Origin: Flavobacteriaceae bacterium
GTDB lineage: Bacteria; Bacteroidota; Bacteroidia; Flavobacteriales; Flavobacteriaceae
Length of the DNA stretch: 42,368 bases
NCBI GenBank assembly: GCA_029246125.1
Contig: JAQWNZ010000009.1
Coordinates: 1 to 42,368, forward strand
Reading direction: 5' to 3'
In this document: piece by piece, positions 17,024 to 24,570 of the stretch
How positions within the stretch are numbered: the stretch's first letter is position 1
Layout: every line of letters starts with the position of its first letter
Notes under the pieces: model-generated
Seen by the model: only the letters and a program-made list of their open reading frames with translations
The model's database searches: none
Told to the model about the DNA's origin: nothing
Translations under genes and position numbers: made by a program

Positions 17024-18283
17024 ATGTTAAAAAATCTCTCCTTTTTATTTTTAACTTCTGCAATTTTATTACATGGTTGCAAATCGTTATTGAGTCCAAT
17101 AGAAGACGATTTTAAGCCCTCTTTGTCCTTAGATGAACTTTCTACCCCTCAAACTGACTTAAATGCAACAAATGGGAATTCATTAGAAGATAAATTTAGA
17201 AAAGAAGTAGAGGCTTTGATCAAAACCAAGGAAGAAGATTTAAGTTCGTATTATGAAAATTACTTAGATAGTTTAAAATTAAAACTTAAAGACTCTGGTT
17301 CTGTAAAGATTAAAGGTTATGAGGATTTTTTAATAAATATTTTATCTGATCAAATTAAAAATGACACCATTTATTTGGCAAATCTTGTTACTAAAACAGA
17401 AACAAAGGGTACTCCCTTAAGCTTTCAATACACAGGTTTAAAAAATGATAATTTTTATTTTGAGATAGAATGTTTAAAACATAATAGCCTTTCAGAATTA
17501 ATCTATGGAGGAATAGACATTGAGTTTGTTGAAGGAGATCAAGTTCGTTACCAATACTTTGATCTTAAAAAAAGGGATAAAATTAAAGGTTCATTTAAAG
17601 TCTTAAATGACAATCCTGTAATCTTTAATGTAACTAAAAAAGGATATACTAAATCTGCTTTAAAAGTTAAAGTAAAGAAAACTTTGGGATCAAATTTAAT
17701 TGTAGAGAGAGTAATAGATAGTCTTGAGGAAAATCAAATGATGGTTAAAGAAATATCTGATACAATTTATCATCTAGTTGATGAAAAACAATACAATTTA
17801 GCTCCTTTGTTGGATATAACAAATCCCCATAAATTAAAAATACCTTTAGTTATCGATAATCTTGAAAACCTACTAGGATGGGGTTATTGGGTTGGAATAA
17901 GTAAGTCTGATATTGATAATTACTCCCAACTTTACGAACTAATTTTTGATGAACCTTTGAAGCTTTTTGCAAAGTCAGAATTGATTAAAACGAGTTCTAA
18001 ATTTACACTTCCCAAAACTACAAATGAAAACTTAAAAATTGATTTTAAAAATAATTCGAATGATAACATTAGTCTAAACAGTACTATTTCATATAGTTTT
18101 TTTAAAACAGATTCTTTAAGTAATCCTTTAAAAGGTGAGCTGAGAATTACAAATCTTTCAAAGCTATATGACTATATGATAACATTAAAAACAGTAGGAG
18201 TTAATATTGTTAAATCAAAAGTACAGGAAGAAGAAACGACTTATAAATTAAATGAATATATTAACATATCAGTTATTAAATGA
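17024..18283 (+). CDS. Lipoprotein of unknown function in the CIS-associated envelope module
   Basis: A 419-residue protein with a lipoprotein signal: a hydrophobic N-terminus and the lipobox LLHGC, with C19 as the lipidated residue. Residues about 20-60 are a Pro/Ser-rich tether. About 63-125 is helical and charged. The remainder is beta-rich with repeated strand patterns (GSVKIKGYEDF, FNVTKKGYTKSALKVKVKK, LKGELRITNLSKLYDY), suggesting two or more beta-sandwich domains. I do not recognise a family. Its TGA overlaps the start of the GH18 gene (ATGA), so the two are translationally coupled. Whether it resides in the inner or outer membrane cannot be decided here; an outer-membrane, periplasm-facing position bridging to the DUF4407 protein is one possibility. 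Confidence 0.75.
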   Translation: MLKNLSFLFLTSAILLHGCKSLLSPIEDDFKPSLSLDELSTPQTDLNATNGNSLEDKFRKEVEALIKTKEEDLSSYYENYLDSLKLKLKDSGSVKIKGYEDFLINILSDQIKNDTIYLANLVTKTETKGTPLSFQYTGLKNDNFYFEIECLKHNSLSELIYGGIDIEFVEGDQVRYQYFDLKKRDKIKGSFKVLNDNPVIFNVTKKGYTKSALKVKVKKTLGSNLIVERVIDSLEENQMMVKEISDTIYHLVDEKQYNLAPLLDITNPHKLKIPLVIDNLENLLGWGYWVGISKSDIDNYSQLYELIFDEPLKLFAKSELIKTSSKFTLPKTTNENLKIDFKNNSNDNISLNSTISYSFFKTDSLSNPLKGELRITNLSKLYDYMITLKTVGVNIVKSKVQEEETTYKLNEYINISVIK

Positions 18284-20022
18284 TAAGGCCTAGAAACATT
18301 TTTGTGTTGATTATACTTTTGTCTATCGCATTTTCATCCTGTAGAAGACAATCAATGCAATTAAGGTCTAGTGTAAGAAAAACCCAAAATGATGTTCGCT
18401 ACTTTAATAGGGATGTAAATAAAGTAAAAAATTTTTTAGGTATTGAAGAAGGCGATAACGCAGAGGACATGGATTCTTCTTCCCAAAATTTATTTACTCC
18501 TATTGACCAAAAAAATATTTTCACTACGTATGGATATGTTTATGATGCCATTAATGGGTCAAAGGATGTGATTAACAGTTCAAATTTCTATTGGGACTCT
18601 ATTCAAAAAGTTTATTATGTCAGAAATAAAAAATACAGTAAAATAAAACCTGAAAATGAAGTTTTTGGATGGCATCCGTATTGGATGGGAAGTGCATGGG
18701 AAAGTTATCCTTTTGAGTTACTATCAACCATCTCTTATTTTTCTTACAAATTAGATCCAGAAACGGGATCTTACACAAATCCCCAACAAATGATTGAGTG
18801 GAGAAATACGGCAATGATTGATTCAGCTAAACTCAAAAAAACAAAGGTTCTATTGACTGTTTCAAGTCATGGATATAAAAATAACAATTCATTTTTAGGA
18901 GATCAAGCTAAGTGGGGTGTGCTAATTGATTCATTATCAAATCTTTTATTGGATCGAGATGCTGACGGAGTAGATATAAATTTTGAAAATTTACCCTATT
19001 TAAAACGAGGGAGTTTCAATCGATTTATAGAAGAATTAAGAAAAAGACTTAATCAAAAATTAGGAACAAAAACTCCTATTATCTCTTTGACACTTCCAGC
19101 AGTTGATAGCAGAGAAATATTCGATATTAAAGATCTTCAGAAATCCGTAGATTTATTTGTCATCATGGGGTATGATTATAATACGGGGCCGCAACTTCAA
19201 GGCGCTGTTGCTCCTTTACTTCCTTTTGAATCAAAAAATATAAGTTTAAATACTACTCTTAAATATTATATTGACGTTGGAATTGATCCTTCAAAAACCG
19301 TTTTAGCACTACCTTATTATGGCAGTATGTGGGAGGGTAATATAGGTGAGGGAGGCACTACATCTTCAATGTTTGAAAGAAAAGTTACATATCGAGAAAT
19401 AATGTCAATTTTCAATGATGAATTTGTAACTAAAAATAATTTAAGTCCAACCTTGGAAAAGAATAGTATGACTAATTACTTTAATATTACCTATCCAGAT
19501 AATACAACTAAAGAAGTTTGGTTTGATGATGATTATACCTTGGGTAAAAAATACGATTTTGCAATTACAAACAAACTAAAAGGAATTGGTATTTGGGCAT
19601 TAGGATATGATAATGGATACAATGAACTCTGGGATGTGATAGAATCAAAATTTGCAACTAATGCTGTTCCAGTAGTAGATCCGGTTGGTCAGATAGAGGG
19701 TTACCCCATTAAAGTAAGTAATTATATTCTTAAAAAGAAAGATCTTCTGATTGTTTCTTCATTATTTTTCTTGTTTGCCGTTGTAATTGGATTTGTTCTG
19801 GCTTTATCAGATTGGAAAGTAAGAGACTCTATAGTTAAAAATCAATTTCACCGTTTTATAATGGTAATGATTATTTTCATTTTTTTGACTCCAATAATTT
19901 ATTTAATAAATGAAGTTTTTTTCCTCAAGTCAACCTGGAAATATTACGCGGTATTTATTTTGGGAGGATTAACTATTTATTTGTCTTCTTTACTCAAAAT
20001 TAAATCAACAAAAAGACCTTAA
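18280..20022 (+). CDS. GH18-family glycosidase-like lipoprotein with C-terminal membrane helices
   Basis: A 580-residue protein. A signal with lipobox-like FSSC (C21) starts it. A GH18 TIM barrel spans about 125-460: EVFGWHPYWMGSAW, the active-site motif DGVDINFE (229-236), VIMGYDY (294-300), LALPYYG and GIGIWALGYDNGYNELWD near its end. This layout is closer to the YaaH/SleL-type peptidoglycan-processing branch than to classical chitinases. In the motif DxxDxDxE the third Asp is Asn (N234) while the catalytic acid E236 stays, so activity may be altered. Three membrane helices follow at about 488-509, 524-545 and 554-572. A membrane-held periplasmic enzyme or sugar-chain binder next to a CIS could open or grip peptidoglycan; this is inference. 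Confidence 0.85.
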   Translation: MIRPRNIFVLIILLSIAFSSCRRQSMQLRSSVRKTQNDVRYFNRDVNKVKNFLGIEEGDNAEDMDSSSQNLFTPIDQKNIFTTYGYVYDAINGSKDVINSSNFYWDSIQKVYYVRNKKYSKIKPENEVFGWHPYWMGSAWESYPFELLSTISYFSYKLDPETGSYTNPQQMIEWRNTAMIDSAKLKKTKVLLTVSSHGYKNNNSFLGDQAKWGVLIDSLSNLLLDRDADGVDINFENLPYLKRGSFNRFIEELRKRLNQKLGTKTPIISLTLPAVDSREIFDIKDLQKSVDLFVIMGYDYNTGPQLQGAVAPLLPFESKNISLNTTLKYYIDVGIDPSKTVLALPYYGSMWEGNIGEGGTTSSMFERKVTYREIMSIFNDEFVTKNNLSPTLEKNSMTNYFNITYPDNTTKEVWFDDDYTLGKKYDFAITNKLKGIGIWALGYDNGYNELWDVIESKFATNAVPVVDPVGQIEGYPIKVSNYILKKKDLLIVSSLFFLFAVVIGFVLALSDWKVRDSIVKNQFHRFIMVMIIFIFLTPIIYLINEVFFLKSTWKYYAVFILGGLTIYLSSLLKIKSTKRP

Positions 20023-20025
20023 AAT

Positions 20026-20256
20026 ATGAAGGAGTTGATTATAAGAGAGTTGTTTTGGTTTGTGATTAGTTTTCTAATTGCATTAATAGCATCATTCTTG
20101 TTTTTAGAATTTTTATCCCTAAGCTCTTCAGAGCCTGATCTCAATTCCTTAGAAAAACTATTTACACTTCAGCTCTATATTATAGGTTGTATTGTTTCAT
20201 TTATTTCAGTTTATATTGTAAGGATAGTCCTTTCATTTATTAAAAAAAAGCTATAA
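20026..20256 (+). CDS. Small two-helix membrane protein
   Basis: A 76-residue protein with two hydrophobic helices at about 9-31 and 47-70 separated by an acidic Ser-rich loop (SLSSSEPDLNSLEK). Both termini carry basic residues (IIRELFW at the start, FIKKKL at the end), so they should face the cytoplasm with the loop outside. It lies 3 bases after the GH18 gene and 9 before the DUF4255 gene, clearly within the same unit. Roles of such small membrane proteins in phages include holins, so assistance with lysis or membrane insertion is possible, but nothing in the sequence proves it. No family recognised. Confidence 0.65.
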   Translation: MKELIIRELFWFVISFLIALIASFLFLEFLSLSSSEPDLNSLEKLFTLQLYIIGCIVSFISVYIVRIVLSFIKKKL

Positions 20257-20265
20257 TAAACGCTT

Positions 20266-20799
20266 ATGATACATAATATTGTTGCATCTATAGGATACCG
20301 GTTAAATGAGTACATAAAAAATTCACTTTCTCTCTCGGAGGAGGCAGTTGTAATATCTAGTCTTGTTGATTTAAAAGGAAATATTAATCCAGAAATTGAA
20401 AATAAAATCTCTATTTTTTTGGTGAATATTGAAGAAGAAAGAACCTCTAAAAATGGATATTTTCAAAAATCTCCAGGAGTAAATCCTCAAGCCAGAATGG
20501 ATATTTATTTAATGTTCTCAGCTTATTTCCCAAACTTTAATTATATGGAGTCACTCAGATATATTTCGCTAGTAATTGGTTTTTTTCAATCAAATAACAC
20601 ATTCACTCCTTCCGACACTCCACTTTTATCTAATTCTATCGACAAACTTTTTTTAGAATATAACAATGTTAGTTTAGAAGATATTGGGAAACTTTGGTCA
20701 AATATTGGAACCAACTATGTCCCCTCAGTATGTTATAAAGTAAAACATATTGTTTTTGATGGGGAAACTATTTCAGAAAATATATCCAATATAATGTAA
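20266..20799 (+). CDS. DUF4255/Pvc16-type CIS tube terminator (cap) protein
   Basis: A 177-residue protein of the DUF4255 (Pvc16_N) family. Diagnostic segments are the N-terminal VASIGYRLNEYI, the middle ISIFLVNIEEE and PGVNPQARMDIYLMFSAYFP, and YMESLRYISLVIGFFQ followed by FTPSDTPLL. In Afp and PVC the corresponding protein (Afp16/Pvc16) ends the inner tube and caps sheath assembly at the distal end. In this cluster it stands first, ahead of the sheath, as is usual for many CIS loci. It directly follows the membrane module with a 9-base gap, which ties that module to the CIS physically. Confidence 0.88.
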   Translation: MIHNIVASIGYRLNEYIKNSLSLSEEAVVISSLVDLKGNINPEIENKISIFLVNIEEERTSKNGYFQKSPGVNPQARMDIYLMFSAYFPNFNYMESLRYISLVIGFFQSNNTFTPSDTPLLSNSIDKLFLEYNNVSLEDIGKLWSNIGTNYVPSVCYKVKHIVFDGETISENISNIM

Positions 20800-20832
20800 C
20801 AACGATTAAGTTTAATATGAAGAAAATATTTT

Positions 20833-21666
20833 ATGACTAATCGGTATGATTACGTAAGTAATTTCAGCAAAATATTGGAGCTTTCTTTATATCATGAATT
20901 TTTTGTGAATAATAAATTGGTGGCTTTTGATCTCATTCCTGACAAAGAGACGAGCGATTTAATTAAAAATTATAATCTTATTCTTCGAAAGAAAGAAAAT
21001 ACTTTTATAATTCTTAAAAGCAATAATTCAAATCTTAGTAGTGTTGTTTTTGCTGGTCCTATTGCAATGAGTTTTATTCTTAAGTTTAACGACTTACTTT
21101 TTCTAAATAAAACAGATATACCATTTAAATACAATCAAAAATTTGTTTTAAAGTCAACAGACTCTGATAAAAATCGTTTACATCCTAATACATATGTGGA
21201 TGAATCTATTATTGAGCCATATGATGATAATGGACTAATAGGTCATGTTTTATTTGAGCTTAATCATAATAATGAATTTTTTGGATTTGAAGATTCAGAA
21301 AGTGATGTCACCCCCCTTAAAATTTATGCGAGATTTAATTCCAGAATAGTCAAATTCAGATTTAATTTTTATTACACAAAAAATGAAAAAGATTTTAGTA
21401 ACTTTTTTGTTTATGATGAAAATACAAATGAAAAGTACAATAATTTTTCATCTAGAATCCTTGAAAATGGAATGAAAGTACAATCCTTTGTAATGCCTGA
21501 AGAAGTAAAAATGAATGAAACTTATAATCATAAGCTCTTTCTAAAAAAAGAAGATGAATTCAATAAGTCTTTTAATAAATTTTTACCTCATCCAACTCCA
21601 AATAATCTCAAGTTTGATACAGATAGTAATACTTTTTTTCTTGAAAGCTTCATAAAAATTAATTAA
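20833..21666 (+). CDS. CIS-associated protein of unknown function
   Basis: A 277-residue soluble, beta-rich protein without signal or membrane helix. Notable segments are LELSLYHEFFVNNKLVAFDL near the start, AGPIAMSFILKF, LFELNHNNEFFG in the middle and a C-terminal FLESFIKIN. No family can be assigned with confidence. It lies between the DUF4255 cap gene and the sheath gene. This position and its co-direction suggest a CIS accessory or cap-linked part. A 71-base gap follows, the first real break before the sheath gene, so transcription may restart there. Confidence 0.55.
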   Translation: MTNRYDYVSNFSKILELSLYHEFFVNNKLVAFDLIPDKETSDLIKNYNLILRKKENTFIILKSNNSNLSSVVFAGPIAMSFILKFNDLLFLNKTDIPFKYNQKFVLKSTDSDKNRLHPNTYVDESIIEPYDDNGLIGHVLFELNHNNEFFGFEDSESDVTPLKIYARFNSRIVKFRFNFYYTKNEKDFSNFFVYDENTNEKYNNFSSRILENGMKVQSFVMPEEVKMNETYNHKLFLKKEDEFNKSFNKFLPHPTPNNLKFDTDSNTFFLESFIKIN

Positions 21667-21700
21667 TTCCGGTTTATTTTATTTTAATATATTTTTTTAC

Positions 21701-21713
21701 CTATATTGCATTT
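21701..21713 (+). promoter_or_regulatory. Possible -7 element before the sheath gene
   Basis: CTATATTGCATTT lies 25 bases before the sheath start inside a 71-base AT-rich gap and matches the motif at 2686-2698 except for one base. It resembles the Bacteroidota -7 element but lacks the full TTTG, and no -33 box is evident. An extra promoter here would make sense for raising sheath and tube levels. Confidence 0.3.
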
Positions 21714-21737
21714 ATATAAACATCATTAAATAATAAT

Positions 21738-23237
21738 ATGGCAACAACATTAGCAACTCCAGGGGTATATATCGAAGAGAAGAGTTCATTTGGATCTTCC
21801 GTGGTTCCAGTCCAAACAGCAATACCTGCTTTTATAGGTTACACCTCCAAGGCGAGTAGAGGATCAAAAGATCTCACTAACGTTCCGACAAGAATATCTT
21901 CTATGGGACAATTTGAAGAATTATTTGGCGGTGCGCCAACAACTAAATTTAATATCGAATCGGACGATTCAGCTGTTGGATTTAAATTATCTTACGTTGA
22001 AGATTCAAAATTTCTATTGCACAGCTCAATGCGTTTATTCTATTCAAACGGTGGAGCAGATTGTTACATCGTTTCTGTAGGAGGTTATGATGAAAAAATT
22101 GATGCTGCAAAATTAAATGATCCAAAAGGAGGAGGTCTTACTGCTTTAGAAAAGTTTTTAGAGCCTACAATTGTGGTCATTCCTGATGCTATCTTATTGG
22201 ATGAAAATGACTGCTACTCATTGCAAGCTGCAATGCTTCAGCACTGTGGTTATAAACTTAAAAATCGCTTTGCAATACTAGATGTTTATGAAGGTGCAAA
22301 GGAAAGAACATTTGATGATGATGACGCTGTAGATAAGTTTAGAAATGGAGTTGGCTCCAATTTTTTACAATGGGGGGCTTCATACTATCCTTTTTTGAAT
22401 ACAACTATAGTGAGCAAATCAGAAGTTGATTTTACCAGAATTGCTAATTTAGACGGGCTATCAGAAGTTTTATCAAAAGAAGTTGCTGAAAACTTAGAGG
22501 CTGACAACATTACAGCTGCTAGAGCTGAAGGAATAACTGCTGAAATCGATAAGATTCCAGATACTACTGAACCAGATGCAATAAATTCTCTTAACGCAAC
22601 ACTTACGGTTATAAGCCCTTCACTAAATTTAATTTTAGCTGAGGTAAGTGAAATGTTAAATGTACTACCCCCTAGTCCAGCTATGGCAGGTGCTTATACC
22701 ATGGTAGATAATCAAGCAAGTGTAGCCCAGTCTCCAGCTAATATTAGCCTTGGATCTGTTATTGCCCCAGTTGTAAATATAAATAATGATAATCAAGAAG
22801 AATTGAATTTGCCACTTAATGGTAAAGCTGTAAATGCAATAAGAACATTTCAAGGTAAGGGCGTCCTCGTATGGGGAGCTCGAACTTTAGAAGGTAATTC
22901 CAAAGACTACAGATATGTTAGTGTAAGAAGAACAATGACATTTTTGGAGCAAAGTATCAAAGCTGCAGCAGAAGCTTTTGTTTTCGCGCCAAATAATGCT
23001 ACTACTTGGTCTACATTAAGAGCCACAGTATCTAGTTTTTTGACTAATCAATGGCAATCAGGTCTTTTGGCAGGTCAATCTGCTGATGATTCATTCTCTG
23101 TTGATATTGGCTTAGGAGCTACAATGACTCCAAACGATATTCTAGATGGAGTTCTTAAGATGACCGTTAAAGTAGCAATTACAAGACCAGCAGAATTCAT
23201 CGTAATTACTTTTGAGCAACAACAACAAAAATCATAA
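21738..23237 (+). CDS. CIS contractile sheath protein
   Basis: A 499-residue phage-tail-sheath family protein. The start TPGVYIEEKSSFGSSVVPVQ and IPAFIGYT are the standard N-terminal handshake-arm region of CIS and phage sheaths. The C-terminal third has KAVNAIRTFQGKGVLVWGAR, YRYVSVRRTMTFLEQSI and the late LDGVLKMTVKVAITRPAEFIVITFEQ that forms the linking arm. An Ala/Glu-rich stretch at about 240-310 is probably a surface-exposed domain. Only one sheath gene is present, unlike Afp/PVC loci, which have three, so this resembles the simpler T6SS-iv-like/Bacteroidota CIS. The tube gene follows after 26 bases. Contraction of this protein drives the tube forward. Confidence 0.95.
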   Translation: MATTLATPGVYIEEKSSFGSSVVPVQTAIPAFIGYTSKASRGSKDLTNVPTRISSMGQFEELFGGAPTTKFNIESDDSAVGFKLSYVEDSKFLLHSSMRLFYSNGGADCYIVSVGGYDEKIDAAKLNDPKGGGLTALEKFLEPTIVVIPDAILLDENDCYSLQAAMLQHCGYKLKNRFAILDVYEGAKERTFDDDDAVDKFRNGVGSNFLQWGASYYPFLNTTIVSKSEVDFTRIANLDGLSEVLSKEVAENLEADNITAARAEGITAEIDKIPDTTEPDAINSLNATLTVISPSLNLILAEVSEMLNVLPPSPAMAGAYTMVDNQASVAQSPANISLGSVIAPVVNINNDNQEELNLPLNGKAVNAIRTFQGKGVLVWGARTLEGNSKDYRYVSVRRTMTFLEQSIKAAAEAFVFAPNNATTWSTLRATVSSFLTNQWQSGLLAGQSADDSFSVDIGLGATMTPNDILDGVLKMTVKVAITRPAEFIVITFEQQQQKS

Positions 23238-23263
23238 TTAACTAACTTATTATATAAACGAAT

Positions 23264-23734
23264 ATGGCACTTCCAACAGCAGGCACCGGAGCAGAACAAG
23301 ATCAGTTTTGGCCTTTACCTAAATTTTACTTCTCCGTAGATATTGGCGACATGACAGACCTACCTTTTCAAGAGGTAAGTGGTCTTGAAGTTGAAACTGA
23401 AATGATTGAATACCGTCATGGTAACAGTCCAAATCATTCAAAAATAAAAATGCCAGGATTACTCAAATATTCTGACATAACACTGAAAAAAGGTGTTTTT
23501 GCGGATGATAACCAATTCTACGAGTGGATATCGCAAATATCGTTGAATACTTATGAAAGACTAACCGTAGTAATTAGACTTCTTGATGAGACAGCAACGC
23601 CTAGAATGACTTGGACGTTAACAAATGCCTTCCCATTAAAAGTTACACCAACAGATCTAAATTCTCAGTCTTCTGAAGCAGCTATCGAAACTTTAGTTTT
23701 AGCCCATGAAGGTTTAGTAGCTGAAGTTGCTTAA
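23264..23734 (+). CDS. CIS inner tube protein 1 (gp19/Hcp-like)
   Basis: A 156-residue phage tail tube (gp19-like) protein. Typical segments are PLPKFYFSVDIGDMTDLPFQ and EVSGLEVETEMIEYRHG in the N-terminal half, then KIKMPGLLKYSDITLKKGVF, and ETLVLAHEGL at the C-terminus. Stacked hexamers form the tube inside the sheath. Immediately following the sheath gene, it is the main tube subunit (Afp1-like). A 120-base gap with a strong hairpin follows before the second tube gene. Confidence 0.93.
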   Translation: MALPTAGTGAEQDQFWPLPKFYFSVDIGDMTDLPFQEVSGLEVETEMIEYRHGNSPNHSKIKMPGLLKYSDITLKKGVFADDNQFYEWISQISLNTYERLTVVIRLLDETATPRMTWTLTNAFPLKVTPTDLNSQSSEAAIETLVLAHEGLVAEVA

Positions 23735-23784
23735 TTTATGAGTATTATTTGATAATTGATTGTAGCAATTTGCTATAACTATCT

Positions 23785-23835
23785 TAGCTAAATTAGATCT
23801 TCATATGAAAATCTTGTTTAGCTATTTTGGTTTTT
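23785..23835 (+). promoter_or_regulatory. Long hairpin with T-rich tail between the two tube genes (attenuator or mRNA stabiliser)
   Basis: TAGCTAAA (23785-23792) pairs perfectly with TTTAGCTA (23817-23824). Inside, AGAT pairs with ATCT and a central TTCATATGAA is self-complementary, so a nested hairpin of about 40 bases forms. It is followed by TTTTGGTTTTT (23825-23835). A smaller stem TAGCA/TGCTA lies just upstream (about 23763-23775). The stem is AT-rich, so termination may be partial. The position right after sheath and tube 1, the two most abundant parts, fits a stoichiometry control. Confidence 0.55.
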
Positions 23836-23854
23836 AATAAAGACAATACTTTAA

Positions 23855-24364
23855 ATGGAGATTGATAAAAATATCTACCCTGCAGTTGGGTTTAATTTCA
23901 GGGTTACATCAAGTGATGCTGGTTTTGGTCTTTTGGGAGCCCTCAAAAGTATCACAGGATTTGATTCTAGCCAAACAGACGCTTCTTTTCAGGAAATAAG
24001 TGGTATAAAAGCTAAATTGGAAACTGAAACATATTCACCAAAAGGATCAAATAACCAACAAATAAAATTACCAATGGGTGTTACTTATGATGATTTGGAA
24101 CTTAAAAGAGGAATTGTTAAAAAAGATTCAGATATTGGAAAATGGTGTAACAATTTTTTAACTAATGATCAGTTTGGTTATTCTATAAACAGAAAAACGC
24201 TTAACGTTTTTTTGTTGGACAATAACAGTGATAAAATATTAATGTCATGGACTTTTTTTAATTGTTATCCTGTGGAAATTAGTATTGATTCATTTGATGC
24301 AATGGATGGTAAGTTAGCAGTTGAAACAATAAAACTAACCTATTCTCATTTTAAAAAATCATAG
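23855..24364 (+). CDS. CIS tube initiator/second tube protein (Afp5-like)
   Basis: A 169-residue gp19-family protein related to tube protein 1 but clearly diverged. It has YPAVGFNFRVTSSD in place of the FYFSVDIGD start, then FQEISGIKAKLETETYSPKG, IKLPMGVTYDDLELKRGIV, and VETIKLTYSHF at the end. In Afp and PVC, minor tube paralogues (Afp5, Pvc5) join the tube to the baseplate hub; its place before the small DUF5908-like gene and the hub gene fits that. The start is the ATG at 23855, well after the intergenic hairpin. It should be made in much smaller amounts than tube protein 1. Confidence 0.9.
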   Translation: MEIDKNIYPAVGFNFRVTSSDAGFGLLGALKSITGFDSSQTDASFQEISGIKAKLETETYSPKGSNNQQIKLPMGVTYDDLELKRGIVKKDSDIGKWCNNFLTNDQFGYSINRKTLNVFLLDNNSDKILMSWTFFNCYPVEISIDSFDAMDGKLAVETIKLTYSHFKKS

Positions 24365-24369
24365 TTATA

Positions 24370-24567
24370 ATGCCATTAGAAATTAAAGAACTTATTGTTA
24401 AAGGAACTGTAGAGTCAGATAATAAAACGAGTAATGTCGATATTGTTAAACTTATTGATGAAAAATTATCTGAAAAACAACCACAAAATAATATTGATAG
24501 AAAAAGCATAATAGAAGAGTGTGTCCGAGAGGTTTTAACTGAGATTAGAAAACAATTAGATTATTAG
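24370..24567 (+). CDS. Small DUF5908-like CIS protein
   Basis: A 65-residue protein. The start MPLEIKELIVKGTVE is characteristic of the short DUF5908 family found in Bacteroidota CIS loci. The rest is a charged linker and a C-terminal helix (RKSIIEECVREVLTEIRKQL). It lies 5 bases after the second tube gene and 3 before the Afp7-like gene. Its conserved place between tube and hub genes suggests an assembly or hub-attachment role; no biochemical function is known to me. The family name is recalled from memory and moderately certain. Confidence 0.75.
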   Translation: MPLEIKELIVKGTVESDNKTSNVDIVKLIDEKLSEKQPQNNIDRKSIIEECVREVLTEIRKQLDY

Positions 24568-24570
24568 ATT

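Noticed and set aside
20818-20841. Alternative start or leader peptide before the 20833 gene (MKKIFYD)
   Set aside because: The frame stops after seven codons and has no supporting features; chance in AT-rich DNA.
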